NCBI RefSeq assembly: GCF_018406605.1
Contig: NZ_AP024545.1
Coordinates: forward strand, 1,984,001 to 2,048,000
Source of the DNA: Noviluteimonas caseinilytica
GTDB taxonomy: Bacteria; Pseudomonadota; Gammaproteobacteria; Xanthomonadales; Xanthomonadaceae
Reading direction: 5' to 3'
DNA: 64,000 bases
Below the pieces are notes generated by a model, which had not been told where the DNA came from, ran no database searches, and saw nothing but the letters and a program-made list of their open reading frames with translations. Below are positions 53,924 to 62,077 of the stretch, one piece after another. Each line of letters starts with the position of its first letter. Positions within the stretch are counted from its first letter, which is position 1. A program made the translations under genes and the position numbers.

Positions 53924-54678
53924 GCATCGCGGCCACCGCATTGATCGCCGACGACGAGCCGTTGCTGCGACGCGCGCTCGCGCGGCAGCTTGCCGAGGCC
54001 TGGCCGTCGCTTGAGATCGTCGCCCAGGCACGCAATGGCCGCGAAGCGGTGGACCGGTTCGAAGCGCTGCGCCCGGACGTGTGTTTCCTCGACGTGCACA
54101 TGCCCGGCCTCGACGGCATCGACGCCGCGCACGCGATTGGGCGGCGCGCGCATGTCGTGTTCGTGACTGCCTACGATCGTTATGCGGTGCAGGCGTTCGA
54201 ACAGGGCGCGATCGATTACCTGGTCAAACCGGTGGAAGGCGCGCGCCTGGCCGACACCGTTGCGCGCTTGCAGGCGCGCCTGCAGGCCGCTTCGCCGATG
54301 GCGGACCTCGCGCCGATGCTCGCACGCCTGTCGCGGCAGCACGCGCGCTGGTTGCGCGCGTCAGTGGGCAACGATGTGCGCCTGATCGCGGTGGAGGACA
54401 TCGACTACCTGCGCTCCGACGAGAAATACACGCGGATCGCCTGGCGTGGCGAAACCGGGCGCGGCGGCGAAGCGCTCGTCCGAACGCCGCTGAAGGAGCT
54501 GATGGCGCAGCTGGATCCCGATCAGTTCGTGCGGGTGCACCGCGCCGTGGTGGTGAACCTGCGTGCGGTGAGCCACATGGTGCGCGGCGACAACGAGACC
54601 GGAACGTTGCACCTGAGGTCGCGTTTGGACGTGTTACCCGTGAGTCGGCGGTATCTTCACCACTTCCGCGCGAGCTGA
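53920..54678 (+). CDS. LytTR-family response regulator
   Basis: A 252-aa regulator. The receiver (1-120) has D11/D12, acceptor D58 (VCFLDVHMPGLDG) and K103. The LytTR DNA-binding domain (about 150-250) carries VEDIDYLRSDEKYTRIAW, FVRVHRAVVVNLRAV and SRRYLHHFR. It shares a transcript with the LytS-type kinase. Targets are unknown. Confidence 0.93.
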   Translation: MSIAATALIADDEPLLRRALARQLAEAWPSLEIVAQARNGREAVDRFEALRPDVCFLDVHMPGLDGIDAAHAIGRRAHVVFVTAYDRYAVQAFEQGAIDYLVKPVEGARLADTVARLQARLQAASPMADLAPMLARLSRQHARWLRASVGNDVRLIAVEDIDYLRSDEKYTRIAWRGETGRGGEALVRTPLKELMAQLDPDQFVRVHRAVVVNLRAVSHMVRGDNETGTLHLRSRLDVLPVSRRYLHHFRAS

Positions 54679-54692
54679 GCAGGAGCGCACGC

Positions 54693-55211
54693 ATGAAAGC
54701 CTCCGTCTTCGTCGGCACCAGCCTCGACGGGTTCCTGGCCCGCGCGAACGGTGCGCTCGACTTCCTCCCGCCCGGCGGCGGCGAGCCGCACGGCTACGAG
54801 GAATTCATGGCCACGGTGGATGCGCTCGTCATCGGCCGCAATACGTACGAGGTCGTGCTCGCCTTCCCCGAGTGGCCCTACGGCGACAAGCCGGTGTTCG
54901 TGCTCAGCACGCATGCGCTGGCGCCTGCACCGGCGGGTGCGGTGGTCGAACCTCTGTCCGGCGCACCGGAAGCCATCGCCGCGCACCTCGCCGCACGCGG
55001 ATTCGAGCACCTGTACATCGACGGCGGCATCACCATCCAGCGGTTCCTCGACGCCGGCCTGATCCAGCGCCTCGTGGTCACGCGCGTGCCCGTGCTCATC
55101 GGGACCGGCATTCCGCTCTTCGGTCCGCTGCAGCGCGACATCAAGCTGGAACATCTCTGCACGCGGCAGTTCGTGAGCGGGCTGGTCCAGAGCGAGTACC
55201 GCGTGCTCTGA
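54693..55211 (+). CDS. RibD C-terminal/dihydrofolate-reductase-like protein
   Basis: A 172-aa reductase-fold protein. MKASVFVGTSLDGFLARANGALDFL is the typical DHFR/RibD-C opening, followed by ALVIGRNTYEVVL, YIDGGITIQRFLDAGLIQRL and PVLIGTGIPLFGPL. AGGAG precedes ATG 54693. It starts 14 nt after the LytTR gene and may be co-transcribed. Physiological substrate unknown. Confidence 0.9.
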   Translation: MKASVFVGTSLDGFLARANGALDFLPPGGGEPHGYEEFMATVDALVIGRNTYEVVLAFPEWPYGDKPVFVLSTHALAPAPAGAVVEPLSGAPEAIAAHLAARGFEHLYIDGGITIQRFLDAGLIQRLVVTRVPVLIGTGIPLFGPLQRDIKLEHLCTRQFVSGLVQSEYRVL

Positions 55212-55225
55212 CAGGAGGCGCCCGA

Positions 55226-55630
55226 ATGCATCCGCCACCGATTCCGCAGGACGTGATCTACACGGCGCTCTATGCCGCGCTGGGCCTCACCGATTCGATC
55301 CTGCAGATCTGGATCACGCTGACGTTCGCGGTGATCGTGTCGACCTACATCGCGGGCGATCGCTTCAACCGGCACGTGTACTGGTTGCTGACGTGCCTCT
55401 ACGCGTTCGCGTCCTTCATCCTGCTGGTGCGCTTCGGCAGCGCGGCCATGCAGGCCTTCCACTACAAGAACCTGCTGATTGCGCGCGGCTTCGAACCCTG
55501 GCCCGTGCCGAACGTGGTCTCCCTGGTCATCGGCGGAGGGTCCGTGGCCCTGATCATCTCGGGGACCCTCGGGACGCTGTGGTTCGTCCGCTCGACGTGG
55601 AAGCAGCTCGAGGGCCGGCAGGCCGGCTGA
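55226..55630 (+). CDS. Inner-membrane protein, unknown function
   Basis: A 134-aa protein with three TM segments (about 10-42, 48-72, 98-122). ATG 55226 has a strong AGGAGG 5 nt upstream, and it follows the RibD-like gene by 14 nt, so it is probably in the same transcript. No domain recognised. Confidence 0.75.
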   Translation: MHPPPIPQDVIYTALYAALGLTDSILQIWITLTFAVIVSTYIAGDRFNRHVYWLLTCLYAFASFILLVRFGSAAMQAFHYKNLLIARGFEPWPVPNVVSLVIGGGSVALIISGTLGTLWFVRSTWKQLEGRQAG

Positions 55631-55714
55631 CTTCTTCCTCGCTTCACACAACGCCCATCGTGGACACACCCGCGCGCGCGATGCTGCGCGCCACTCATGC
55701 ACGGAGACGCAGCG

Positions 55715-56278
55715 ATGGCGGCCAACATCAGCGGGAGCGGGCGGCGCGGGAACGGATTGCGGTGGGCCATGTGGGGCTTCGCAGCGTTGCTGCTGGCGCT
55801 CCCGGCGGTGGCGATGCAGTTCGACACCGGCGTGAATTGGACGGCAACCGACTTCCTCACCTGGGGCGCGATGCTCGCCATCGCGTGCGGTGCGTACGAG
55901 TTCGGCGCGAGGAGGACGGGCAACCGGACCTATCGCGCCGGCGTCGGCGTGGCGGTGGTCACCGGCTTCCTGCTGGTGTGGATCACCCTGGCCGTCGGCA
56001 TCATCGGCAGCGAAACCAATGGCGCGAACCTGATGTTCGCGGGCGTCCTGGCCGTCGGCGGCATCGGCGCGCTGATCGGGCGCTTCCAGCCGCTCGGCAT
56101 GGCGCGTGCGTTGGTCGCGACGGCGATCGCGCAGGCCTCGGTGGCGGTGGTCGTGCTGGTCGCAGCGTTGGGGTCGAACCGCGAGGTGCTGGCGCTGACG
56201 GCGATCTTCGTCGTGCTGTGGCTCGTGTCGGCGTGGTTGTTCCGCAATGCCGCGCGCGAGCAGGGCCTGCCGACCTAA
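55715..56278 (+). CDS. Inner-membrane protein, unknown function
   Basis: A 187-aa protein with about five TM segments: RWAMWGFAALLLALPAVAMQF, FLTWGAMLAIACGAYEF and on. GGAG 9 nt before ATG 55715 supports this start over the ATG at 55697. Its stop codon overlaps the convergent zinc-ribbon protein gene by 4 nt. Confidence 0.78.
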   Translation: MAANISGSGRRGNGLRWAMWGFAALLLALPAVAMQFDTGVNWTATDFLTWGAMLAIACGAYEFGARRTGNRTYRAGVGVAVVTGFLLVWITLAVGIIGSETNGANLMFAGVLAVGGIGALIGRFQPLGMARALVATAIAQASVAVVVLVAALGSNREVLALTAIFVVLWLVSAWLFRNAAREQGLPT

Positions 56279-56616
56279 CCCGGATGCCGGTAGGCGTGCG
56301 CGGCCCACACCAGGGCCGCGGCGCAGGCGATCGCGACGAACAGGCCGTAGCGCAGGTGGAACGGGATCGGCACGCGGCCCAGTGCCTGTTCCATGACGTT
56401 CGTCTCCAGCTTCCATCCGTGCTGGCACTGCGAACATGCGAGCTGGTACCGCTTGTCGTAGACGAACCCGAACAGAAGGTCGAATTGGCCGTACGAATAC
56501 CTGAGCTGCGGGATGAAGTCCTTGTCTTCCTCGCAACGCGGGCAGTGGTGCGTCTCGGCAGGGCCCACCTGCACGACCCGCTCGCCGCGGCCGATCATGA
56601 ACATCACCCGGAACAT
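56275..56616 (-). CDS. Zinc-ribbon membrane-anchored protein
   Basis: A 113-aa protein. MFMIGRGERVVQVGPAETHHCPRCEE and YQLACSQCQHGW form a treble-clef-like pair of CxxC knuckles separated by about 33 residues, a common zinc-ribbon layout in small membrane proteins. A C-terminal TM segment (YGLFVAIACAAALVWAAHAY) follows. I chose ATG 56616, where the zinc-ribbon family usually starts; ATG 56712 with GGGAG upstream would add 32 residues. Confidence 0.72.
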   Translation of the reverse strand: MFRVMFMIGRGERVVQVGPAETHHCPRCEEDKDFIPQLRYSYGQFDLLFGFVYDKRYQLACSQCQHGWKLETNVMEQALGRVPIPFHLRYGLFVAIACAAALVWAAHAYRHPG

Positions 56617-56738
56617 CCCCTGTGCTGGCGCGGATCCCGAAAAGCGGAATCGCGCCAGGATGATCCCGGGCACCCGTCGCGGCGTCAACGATTTCGAGCA
56701 GCACCGGCCCATGGGGTTCGCTCCCTTGGAGGACACGG

Positions 56739-57314
56739 TCAAACCCCCGGCGGATCCGGCCGCAGGTACACCACCAGGCACACGAAGCACAGCGCAATGG
56801 CGATCAGGGGTGCGAACAACCCCACCACGGTCGCGACCACGAACAAGCCCAGCGTGAACGTGGCCCGCAGCCGCATCCGGTGGCGGATCCGCGCCGGTGC
56901 GACATCGGCCGGTGCGCGCCCGATGAGTTCGGTGATCAGCCCGAGGTACGTCGCGTTCACCAGCACGAAGACCGCCGCGTAGAACGACACGGGCGCCGGC
57001 GCCAATTTGCTGCGTGCCATCCACGCCGTCGACAGCGGCACCAGCGACATCGCGAACAGGTGCGCGAAGTTGGTCCACAGCAGGCGCGGCGTGGCTTCGC
57101 GCGCGTAGCGCAGCAGGTAATGGTGGTTCATCCAGACGATGGCGATGAACACGTAGCTCATCCCGTAGCTCAGCCATGACGGCCAGTGCGCCAGCAGCGC
57201 GGCATAGGTGCTTTGCGCGGGCGGGCGCAGTTCCAGCACCAGCACGGTGATGAGGACGGCGAAGACGCCGTCGGAAAACAGGGTCAGGCGTTCCGGCGTG
57301 GCCTTGCGGAGCAT
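56739..57314 (-). CDS. TMEM175-family potassium channel-like protein
   Basis: A 191-aa, six-TM protein of the DUF1211/TMEM175 family. The signature RLTLFSDGVFAVLITVLVLEL in TM1 (FSD motif, the selectivity/gating region of the family) is present, as are the later SYVFIAIVWMNHHYLLRY and WTNFAHLFAMSLVPLST. Bacterial members form tetrameric K+-selective channels. ATG 57314 places the FSD motif in the usual N-terminal position. The longer upstream frame is not family-like. Divergent from msrA. Confidence 0.88.
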   Translation of the reverse strand: MLRKATPERLTLFSDGVFAVLITVLVLELRPPAQSTYAALLAHWPSWLSYGMSYVFIAIVWMNHHYLLRYAREATPRLLWTNFAHLFAMSLVPLSTAWMARSKLAPAPVSFYAAVFVLVNATYLGLITELIGRAPADVAPARIRHRMRLRATFTLGLFVVATVVGLFAPLIAIALCFVCLVVYLRPDPPGV

Positions 57315-57409
57315 CGTGGGCGCCCCTATCCATTGGGTCCGGGCGATCGACGTCGGTCGACCCGGCCGGGGCGCAATATCGCACCCCCACCCGACGAGGA
57401 CCAAGCACG

Positions 57410-57916
57410 ATGACCACGCAAACGAGTACCGCGCTGCTGGCCGGCGGCTGCTTCTGGGGCATGCAGGACCTGATCCGGCGCCAGCCCGGCATCCTCGCCA
57501 CGCGCGTGGGCTACAGCGGCGGCGACGTGCCGAACGCGACCTACCGCAACCACGGCACGCACGCCGAGGCGATCGAGATCACCTTCGATCCGGCGCAGAC
57601 GAGCTATCGCGACATCCTGGAGTTCTTCTTCCAGATCCACGACCCGTCGACGAAGAACCGCCAGGGCAACGACGTCGGCATGAGCTATCGCTCGGCGATC
57701 TTCTACCTGGACGACGAACAGAAGCGCGTGGCCGAAGACACGATCGCGGATGTCGATGCGTCGGGTTTGTGGCCGGGCAAGGTGGTCACCGAAGTCTCGC
57801 CGGCCGGCCCGTTCTGGCAAGCCGAACCGGAACACCAGGATTACCTGGAGCGTTATCCCGAGGGCTACACCTGCCACGTGATCCGCCCGGGCTGGAAGCT
57901 GCCGAAGCGCGCGTGA
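57410..57916 (+). CDS. msrA: Peptide-methionine (S)-S-oxide reductase
   Basis: A 168-aa MsrA that reduces methionine-S-sulfoxide in proteins and free. The catalytic C14 lies in GGCFWGMQDL, with GYSGGDVPNATYRNHGTHAEAIEITFDP and FFFQIHDPSTKNRQGNDVGMSYRSAIFY all conserved. It lacks the typical C-terminal recycling cysteine; the only other Cys is in GYTCHVI. Start fits the family. Confidence 0.96.
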   Translation: MTTQTSTALLAGGCFWGMQDLIRRQPGILATRVGYSGGDVPNATYRNHGTHAEAIEITFDPAQTSYRDILEFFFQIHDPSTKNRQGNDVGMSYRSAIFYLDDEQKRVAEDTIADVDASGLWPGKVVTEVSPAGPFWQAEPEHQDYLERYPEGYTCHVIRPGWKLPKRA

Positions 57917-57964
57917 CGCGGGGGTTTGCTACCGTGGCGCGCAACGCGAGCGGGGCCAACGTCG

Positions 57965-58387
57965 ATGCGGTATTGGCACCAGAAAGTCGTCGACTGCTTC
58001 GAAGCCCAGGGCCTGATGACGACGCTGGGCGCGAGGCTCGCGTCCGTTGCGGAAGGCGAGGTGCACATCTCGCTGCCTTCCCGCCCGGAGATCTGCCAGC
58101 AGAACGGCTACGTCCACGCGGGTGCGCTCACCACCATCCTGGACAGCGCGTGCGGCTTCGCCGCGCTGAGCGTGGCGCCGGACGACTGCGACGTATTGAC
58201 CGTTGAATTCAAGGTCAACCTCCTGCGACCTGCGCTCGCGGACCATTTCGTCGCCATCGGCAAGGTCAGGAAGGCCGGCAGGATGCTGACGGTGTGCACC
58301 GCTGAAATCCTGGCGACGCAAGACGGGAAAGACGTCTCCATCGCCCTCATGCAGGCCACGATCGCCAATCTTTCGAAGACCCGGTAG
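57965..58387 (+). CDS. PaaI-type hotdog thioesterase
   Basis: A 140-aa hotdog-fold protein. QQNGYVHAGALTTILDSACGFAAL is the PaaI active-site helix, with VEFKVNLLRPA and GRMLTVCTAEI as the following strands. It probably hydrolyses acyl- or phenylacetyl-CoA thioesters. ATG 57965 is preferred to the upstream ATG 57926. It follows msrA by 48 nt. Confidence 0.9.
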   Translation: MRYWHQKVVDCFEAQGLMTTLGARLASVAEGEVHISLPSRPEICQQNGYVHAGALTTILDSACGFAALSVAPDDCDVLTVEFKVNLLRPALADHFVAIGKVRKAGRMLTVCTAEILATQDGKDVSIALMQATIANLSKTR

Positions 58388-58446
58388 GCGCAAGCGCCGG
58401 TCGTCTTGGGTAAGCTCGCGTCGTTCGATGTTCGGGGGAGAACACG

Positions 58447-59796
58447 ATGCATCGTTTCGGGCAGGGCGTTGCGTGGGCGCTGGGGAGCTGCGCGGTCGCC
58501 GTCGTCGTGGCGTATCTCGCCGTCGTGGCGATCAACTGGTTCGACGAGCCGCCGTCGGCCGATGCGCAGGCGCTTGCACGCATCACGGGCGACCGGCCGA
58601 TCATTCCCGACCAAAGCAACGCTTACATCCTGTTCCTCGGCCTGTCGGCGCCGTTGCAGGAAGACCCCTTCATCCGCGGCCAGGAACGCAATCGCTTCCT
58701 GACGCGGGTCCAGCCGTGGAAAGCGGGGGACGCTCCGGTCTATTTGCCCGGACGGGAAGTGCAATACAAAGGGTCACGCACGCCGGCGATCGCGGCCATC
58801 GCGGAGGCCTGCGGGAAGTTCGACACGGACAGCGCGGAATGCGTGCGCCTGGTGCATGCGGACCCGGCGCAGGTCGCGCAGTGGCTGGATTCGGAATCGT
58901 GGTTGCTGGCGCGCTACGAGGACCTCGTGGCGCTGCGCCAGTGGCGCGAACGCGTGCCGAACGACATGGCGGCGCCCATGCCGTCCTTCCTCGTCGCCCG
59001 GGATGGGCAACTGTTGTTGCTCATGCAGTCCTGGCAGCACGCACGCGCAGGGCAGGGCGATGCCGCGCGCGCCCTGTTGCAGGACGACCTCGCGTTCTGG
59101 CGCATGGTGCTGCAATCGAGCGACACGCTGATCACCAAGATGATCGCCACGGGTGCCGTCGAACGGAACCTCGCGCTGGGCAACCTGGCGCTGCGCGATC
59201 TGCACGCTGCCGGCAAACCCGCCGCGCCGCCCGATGCGTGGCAGACGCCCCTCAGCCTGGCGGAGCGTTCCATGCAGCGCCCGTTCGCGGGTGAGTTCCG
59301 CTTCCAGTCCGGATCGCTGCAGCCCATCGCGGACGCGTTCGGCACCGATCGCCTGAGCGATTGGTTCAAGCGCCCGATGCTGAAGGTGCAGGCAACGAAC
59401 AACCTGTCCGCAGCGCGGTTCCGTGCGGCGGGCCTGCGGTTCGACGCCGACTATCCCGCGTTGCCGGCCGCGGCCAACATGCAGGCACCGACCGGGCGGT
59501 GCGACGGCCTCTACAACTTCGTCGGGTGCGTGCTGTACGGCATCGGCGCCGCGAGCGACGACGCGCAGTACGCATTGCGCGTGGCCGACCTCGAAGGCGA
59601 GCGCCGCGCGACGTTGCTGGCGGCGGAGCTGCGTGCCGCCGGTGCGGACGCAACGGACCTTGCGCAACGTGTGCAGGCTTCGCCGCTGAAGAACCCGTAC
59701 ACCGGCCAACCGTTCGAATGGGATGCGGCGAACAAGCGCATCGTGTTCACCGGGATGGCGAAGGGAACGCATGCGCGCCATGCGGTGCCGCTGTGA
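58447..59796 (+). CDS. Single-pass membrane protein, uncharacterised family, paralogue 1
   Basis: A 449-aa protein with one N-terminal TM segment (about 8-29) followed by INWFDEPPSADAQAL and RPIIPDQSNAYILFLGL. The rest is probably periplasmic and mostly helical, with conserved QWLDSESWLLARYEDLVALRQW, GDAARALLQDDLAFWRMVLQSSDT and a C-terminal LEGERRATLLAAELRAAG...NPYTGQPFEWDA. The next gene is a paralogue. I know no named family; similar proteins occur in Lysobacter-type genomes as hypothetical. No catalytic motif is recognisable. Confidence 0.85.
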   Translation: MHRFGQGVAWALGSCAVAVVVAYLAVVAINWFDEPPSADAQALARITGDRPIIPDQSNAYILFLGLSAPLQEDPFIRGQERNRFLTRVQPWKAGDAPVYLPGREVQYKGSRTPAIAAIAEACGKFDTDSAECVRLVHADPAQVAQWLDSESWLLARYEDLVALRQWRERVPNDMAAPMPSFLVARDGQLLLLMQSWQHARAGQGDAARALLQDDLAFWRMVLQSSDTLITKMIATGAVERNLALGNLALRDLHAAGKPAAPPDAWQTPLSLAERSMQRPFAGEFRFQSGSLQPIADAFGTDRLSDWFKRPMLKVQATNNLSAARFRAAGLRFDADYPALPAAANMQAPTGRCDGLYNFVGCVLYGIGAASDDAQYALRVADLEGERRATLLAAELRAAGADATDLAQRVQASPLKNPYTGQPFEWDAANKRIVFTGMAKGTHARHAVPL

Positions 59797-61163
59797 TGCC
59801 GATGCCACGCGCAGTGCGGGTGATCGCGTGGATCGTGGCGGGTCTCCTGCTGCTGGTCGTCGCGTTGTACGGCGTGATGGTGGCGATCAACTGGAACGAC
59901 GAGCCGCCGTCGGTGGCGTCGCAGGAACTGGTCCGTGCCGTCCGCGATCGGCCGGCGGTGCCGGACCAGGACAATGCGTTCGTCTTCATGCTCGGGATGG
60001 GGGCGCCGCCCGGCGCGGATCCGGTCGCCATGGGGCGGACGCGCATGGCGTTCCTGCGGAACATGGCGGCCTGGAATCCGCATGCACCGCCGTTCGACTT
60101 CCCGGGCAAGGAAGTCAACGTCAAGGAACGCAGGTCGCCGGCGATCACCGCGATGGCCGAAGCGTGCTTCGACGGCAGCGCTGCGTGCGTTCAACAGTGG
60201 CAACGGCATCCCGAACGGGTCGACCAGTGGCTTGCTTCGGAGTCGTGGTTGCTCGAGCGTTACCTTCGGCTCATCCAGTTCCACCAATGGCGCGAAGAGA
60301 TCCCGCGCGACATGGGCACGCCGTTCGTCCGTTACCAGCACGCGATCAACGGGCAGCAACTGCTCCTCGCGAACGCCTGGACGCTCGCGCGCGACGGCAA
60401 GGGCGATGCCGCGCGTGCGCTGCTCGATCAGGACCTGGCGTTCTGGCGCATGTTGCTGCGATCGTCGGATACGACGCTGGCGAAGATCATCTCGAGCGCC
60501 GCGATCCGGCATCATTTCGCGCTGGGCAACCTGGTGCTTCGCGAACTGCACGCTCGCGGCCAGCCCGCCGCGCCGCCTGACGGCTGGCGCACGCCGCTGA
60601 CGCGCGAGGAGCGATCGATGCGCCGCGTGCTGGCGGGCGAAGCGACCTTCATCGCTGCATCGCTCGGTCCGTCGCTGCAAGACGGCGACGTTCCCGGCGG
60701 GCGCGTCGGCCGGTGGATCCTGCAACCGATGTACAAGCCGCAGGCGACGCGCAATCTCTACGCCGCCCGCACGATGCGCATGGCCAGTCGCATGGACGCG
60801 GACTATCGCGCGCTGCCGCAAGCGTTGCGCGACGCGGCGGCGTCGGCGCCGCAGCACGGCGAGGACGTCTACCGCGCCTACAACCCGCTCGGCTACGTCC
60901 TGTTCCGCATCACCACCGAGACCGACCCGATGCGGTACGCCGTTCGCGTGAGCGATGTGGAGGGCGAGCGTCGCGCCGCGATGCTGGCGGTGGAACTGCG
61001 CGCTGCCAACGCGACACCGGCGGATGCCGCGCGTCGCATCCGGGCCTCCGCGCTGAAGGACCCGTACACCGGGGAGCCCATGGTGTGGGACGCCGCGACG
61101 CAAAGCGTCGTGTTCAAGGGGATGGATCCGGACACGCGTGCAAGGCACGCGATCCTGCTCTGA
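59796..61163 (+). CDS. Single-pass membrane protein, uncharacterised family, paralogue 2
   Basis: A 455-aa paralogue of the preceding protein with the same layout: TM at about 8-28, INWNDEPPSVASQEL, RPAVPDQDNAFVFMLGM, QWLASESWLLERYLRLIQFHQW, GDAARALLDQDLAFWRMLLRSSDT, VEGERRAAMLAVELRAAN and DPYTGEPMVWDA. ATG 59796 shares its A with the previous stop (TGATG), so the two are translationally coupled. This is a tandem duplication with considerable divergence. Function unknown. Confidence 0.85.
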   Translation: MPMPRAVRVIAWIVAGLLLLVVALYGVMVAINWNDEPPSVASQELVRAVRDRPAVPDQDNAFVFMLGMGAPPGADPVAMGRTRMAFLRNMAAWNPHAPPFDFPGKEVNVKERRSPAITAMAEACFDGSAACVQQWQRHPERVDQWLASESWLLERYLRLIQFHQWREEIPRDMGTPFVRYQHAINGQQLLLANAWTLARDGKGDAARALLDQDLAFWRMLLRSSDTTLAKIISSAAIRHHFALGNLVLRELHARGQPAAPPDGWRTPLTREERSMRRVLAGEATFIAASLGPSLQDGDVPGGRVGRWILQPMYKPQATRNLYAARTMRMASRMDADYRALPQALRDAAASAPQHGEDVYRAYNPLGYVLFRITTETDPMRYAVRVSDVEGERRAAMLAVELRAANATPADAARRIRASALKDPYTGEPMVWDAATQSVVFKGMDPDTRARHAILL

Positions 61164-61185
61164 TGTCGAGCCACGGGAGCGCGCC

Positions 61186-61500
61186 ATGATCGAGGCTTTC
61201 GAATCCTTGTCGCTTGCCGCCACGACGGCCATCGTCGCGGTGACGTCCTTGTTGCTCCTGCTCGCGATCGCATCCCTGTTGCGGTGTCGGTGGTTGTGGG
61301 TGGCGGCGGTGGTCGTCCCGCTCGCCGTCGCGTATGTCGCCTATTGGGCGCCGGTATGGTTCGGGGGACGGGATCCGTCCGCGTATTCGGCCTGGGAATC
61401 CCTCTTCATGGTGGCGTGGGGCGGCGTCGGCATGCTGGCGTGCCTGTTGCTGGCGATCTTCCTTCGCCAGCGGCGCGCACGAAGCAATCCGGCTCGATAG
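61186..61500 (+). CDS. Small membrane protein, unknown function
   Basis: A 104-aa protein with three TM segments (about 12-31, 36-52, 70-92). GGGAG precedes ATG 61186, 22 nt after the paralogue pair, so it may belong to that transcript. No domain recognised. Confidence 0.75.
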   Translation: MIEAFESLSLAATTAIVAVTSLLLLLAIASLLRCRWLWVAAVVVPLAVAYVAYWAPVWFGGRDPSAYSAWESLFMVAWGGVGMLACLLLAIFLRQRRARSNPAR

Positions 61501-61584
61501 CCGTCGGGTGAAGGCGGCCTTTACGCGCCCCGGTCGGGTTAGGCGTATATCGTCGTTTCCCATCCCCGCACACGGAGTGCCGCC

Positions 61585-62019
61585 ATGAACCGTCTGCTTT
61601 CCCTCGCCGGCCTGACCCTGGTCCTGGCGTCCCCCGCCGCGTTCGCGAAGGGCAAGGTCGATTGCAACCTGCGTTTCAACATGAGCGGCTGGTCGGTGCT
61701 GTACAAGACCGCCTCCGGCAGCGGCACGATCACCTGCGACAACGGCCAGAAGATGAATGTCACCGTCAGCGCGAAGGGCGGCGGCCTGAGCGTGGGCAAG
61801 CAGAAGATCGAAGGCGGCACCGGCGATTTCAGCGGCGTCAGCGACATCAAGGAAACGCTGGGCAGCTACGCCTCTGCCGAGGCGCACGCGGGCGCGGCGA
61901 AATCCGGTACCGCGCAGGTCATGGTGAAGGGCGACACGGAGCTCAAGCTCGCCGGCGCCGGCAAGGGCTGGGACGTCGGCATCACCTTCGGCAAGTTCAC
62001 GATCGCGAAGGCGAAGTAA
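61585..62019 (+). CDS. Secreted or periplasmic protein, unknown function
   Basis: A 144-aa exported protein with a clear signal peptide (1-21, ending PAAFA). The mature part is beta-rich and glycine-rich, with two cysteines (VDCNLRF and ITCDNGQ) that may pair. SGTITCDNGQKMNVTVSAKGGGLSVGKQKIEGG is typical of a conserved family of small secreted proteins in xanthomonads. CGGAG precedes ATG 61585. It ends in a strong terminator. Confidence 0.85.
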   Translation: MNRLLSLAGLTLVLASPAAFAKGKVDCNLRFNMSGWSVLYKTASGSGTITCDNGQKMNVTVSAKGGGLSVGKQKIEGGTGDFSGVSDIKETLGSYASAEAHAGAAKSGTAQVMVKGDTELKLAGAGKGWDVGITFGKFTIAKAK

Positions 62020-62051
62020 TCGTCGCAACGCTTCACGCGTGCACACACGGG

Positions 62052-62077
62052 AAAGCCCGCAGCGATGCGGGCTTTTT
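62052..62077. terminator. Strong bidirectional intrinsic terminator
   Basis: AAAGCCCGC, loop AGCGAT, GCGGGCTTTTT: a 9-bp stem with A and T flanks, serving the secreted protein gene on the plus strand and lying directly at the stop codon of the convergent POT gene. Confidence 0.88.
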
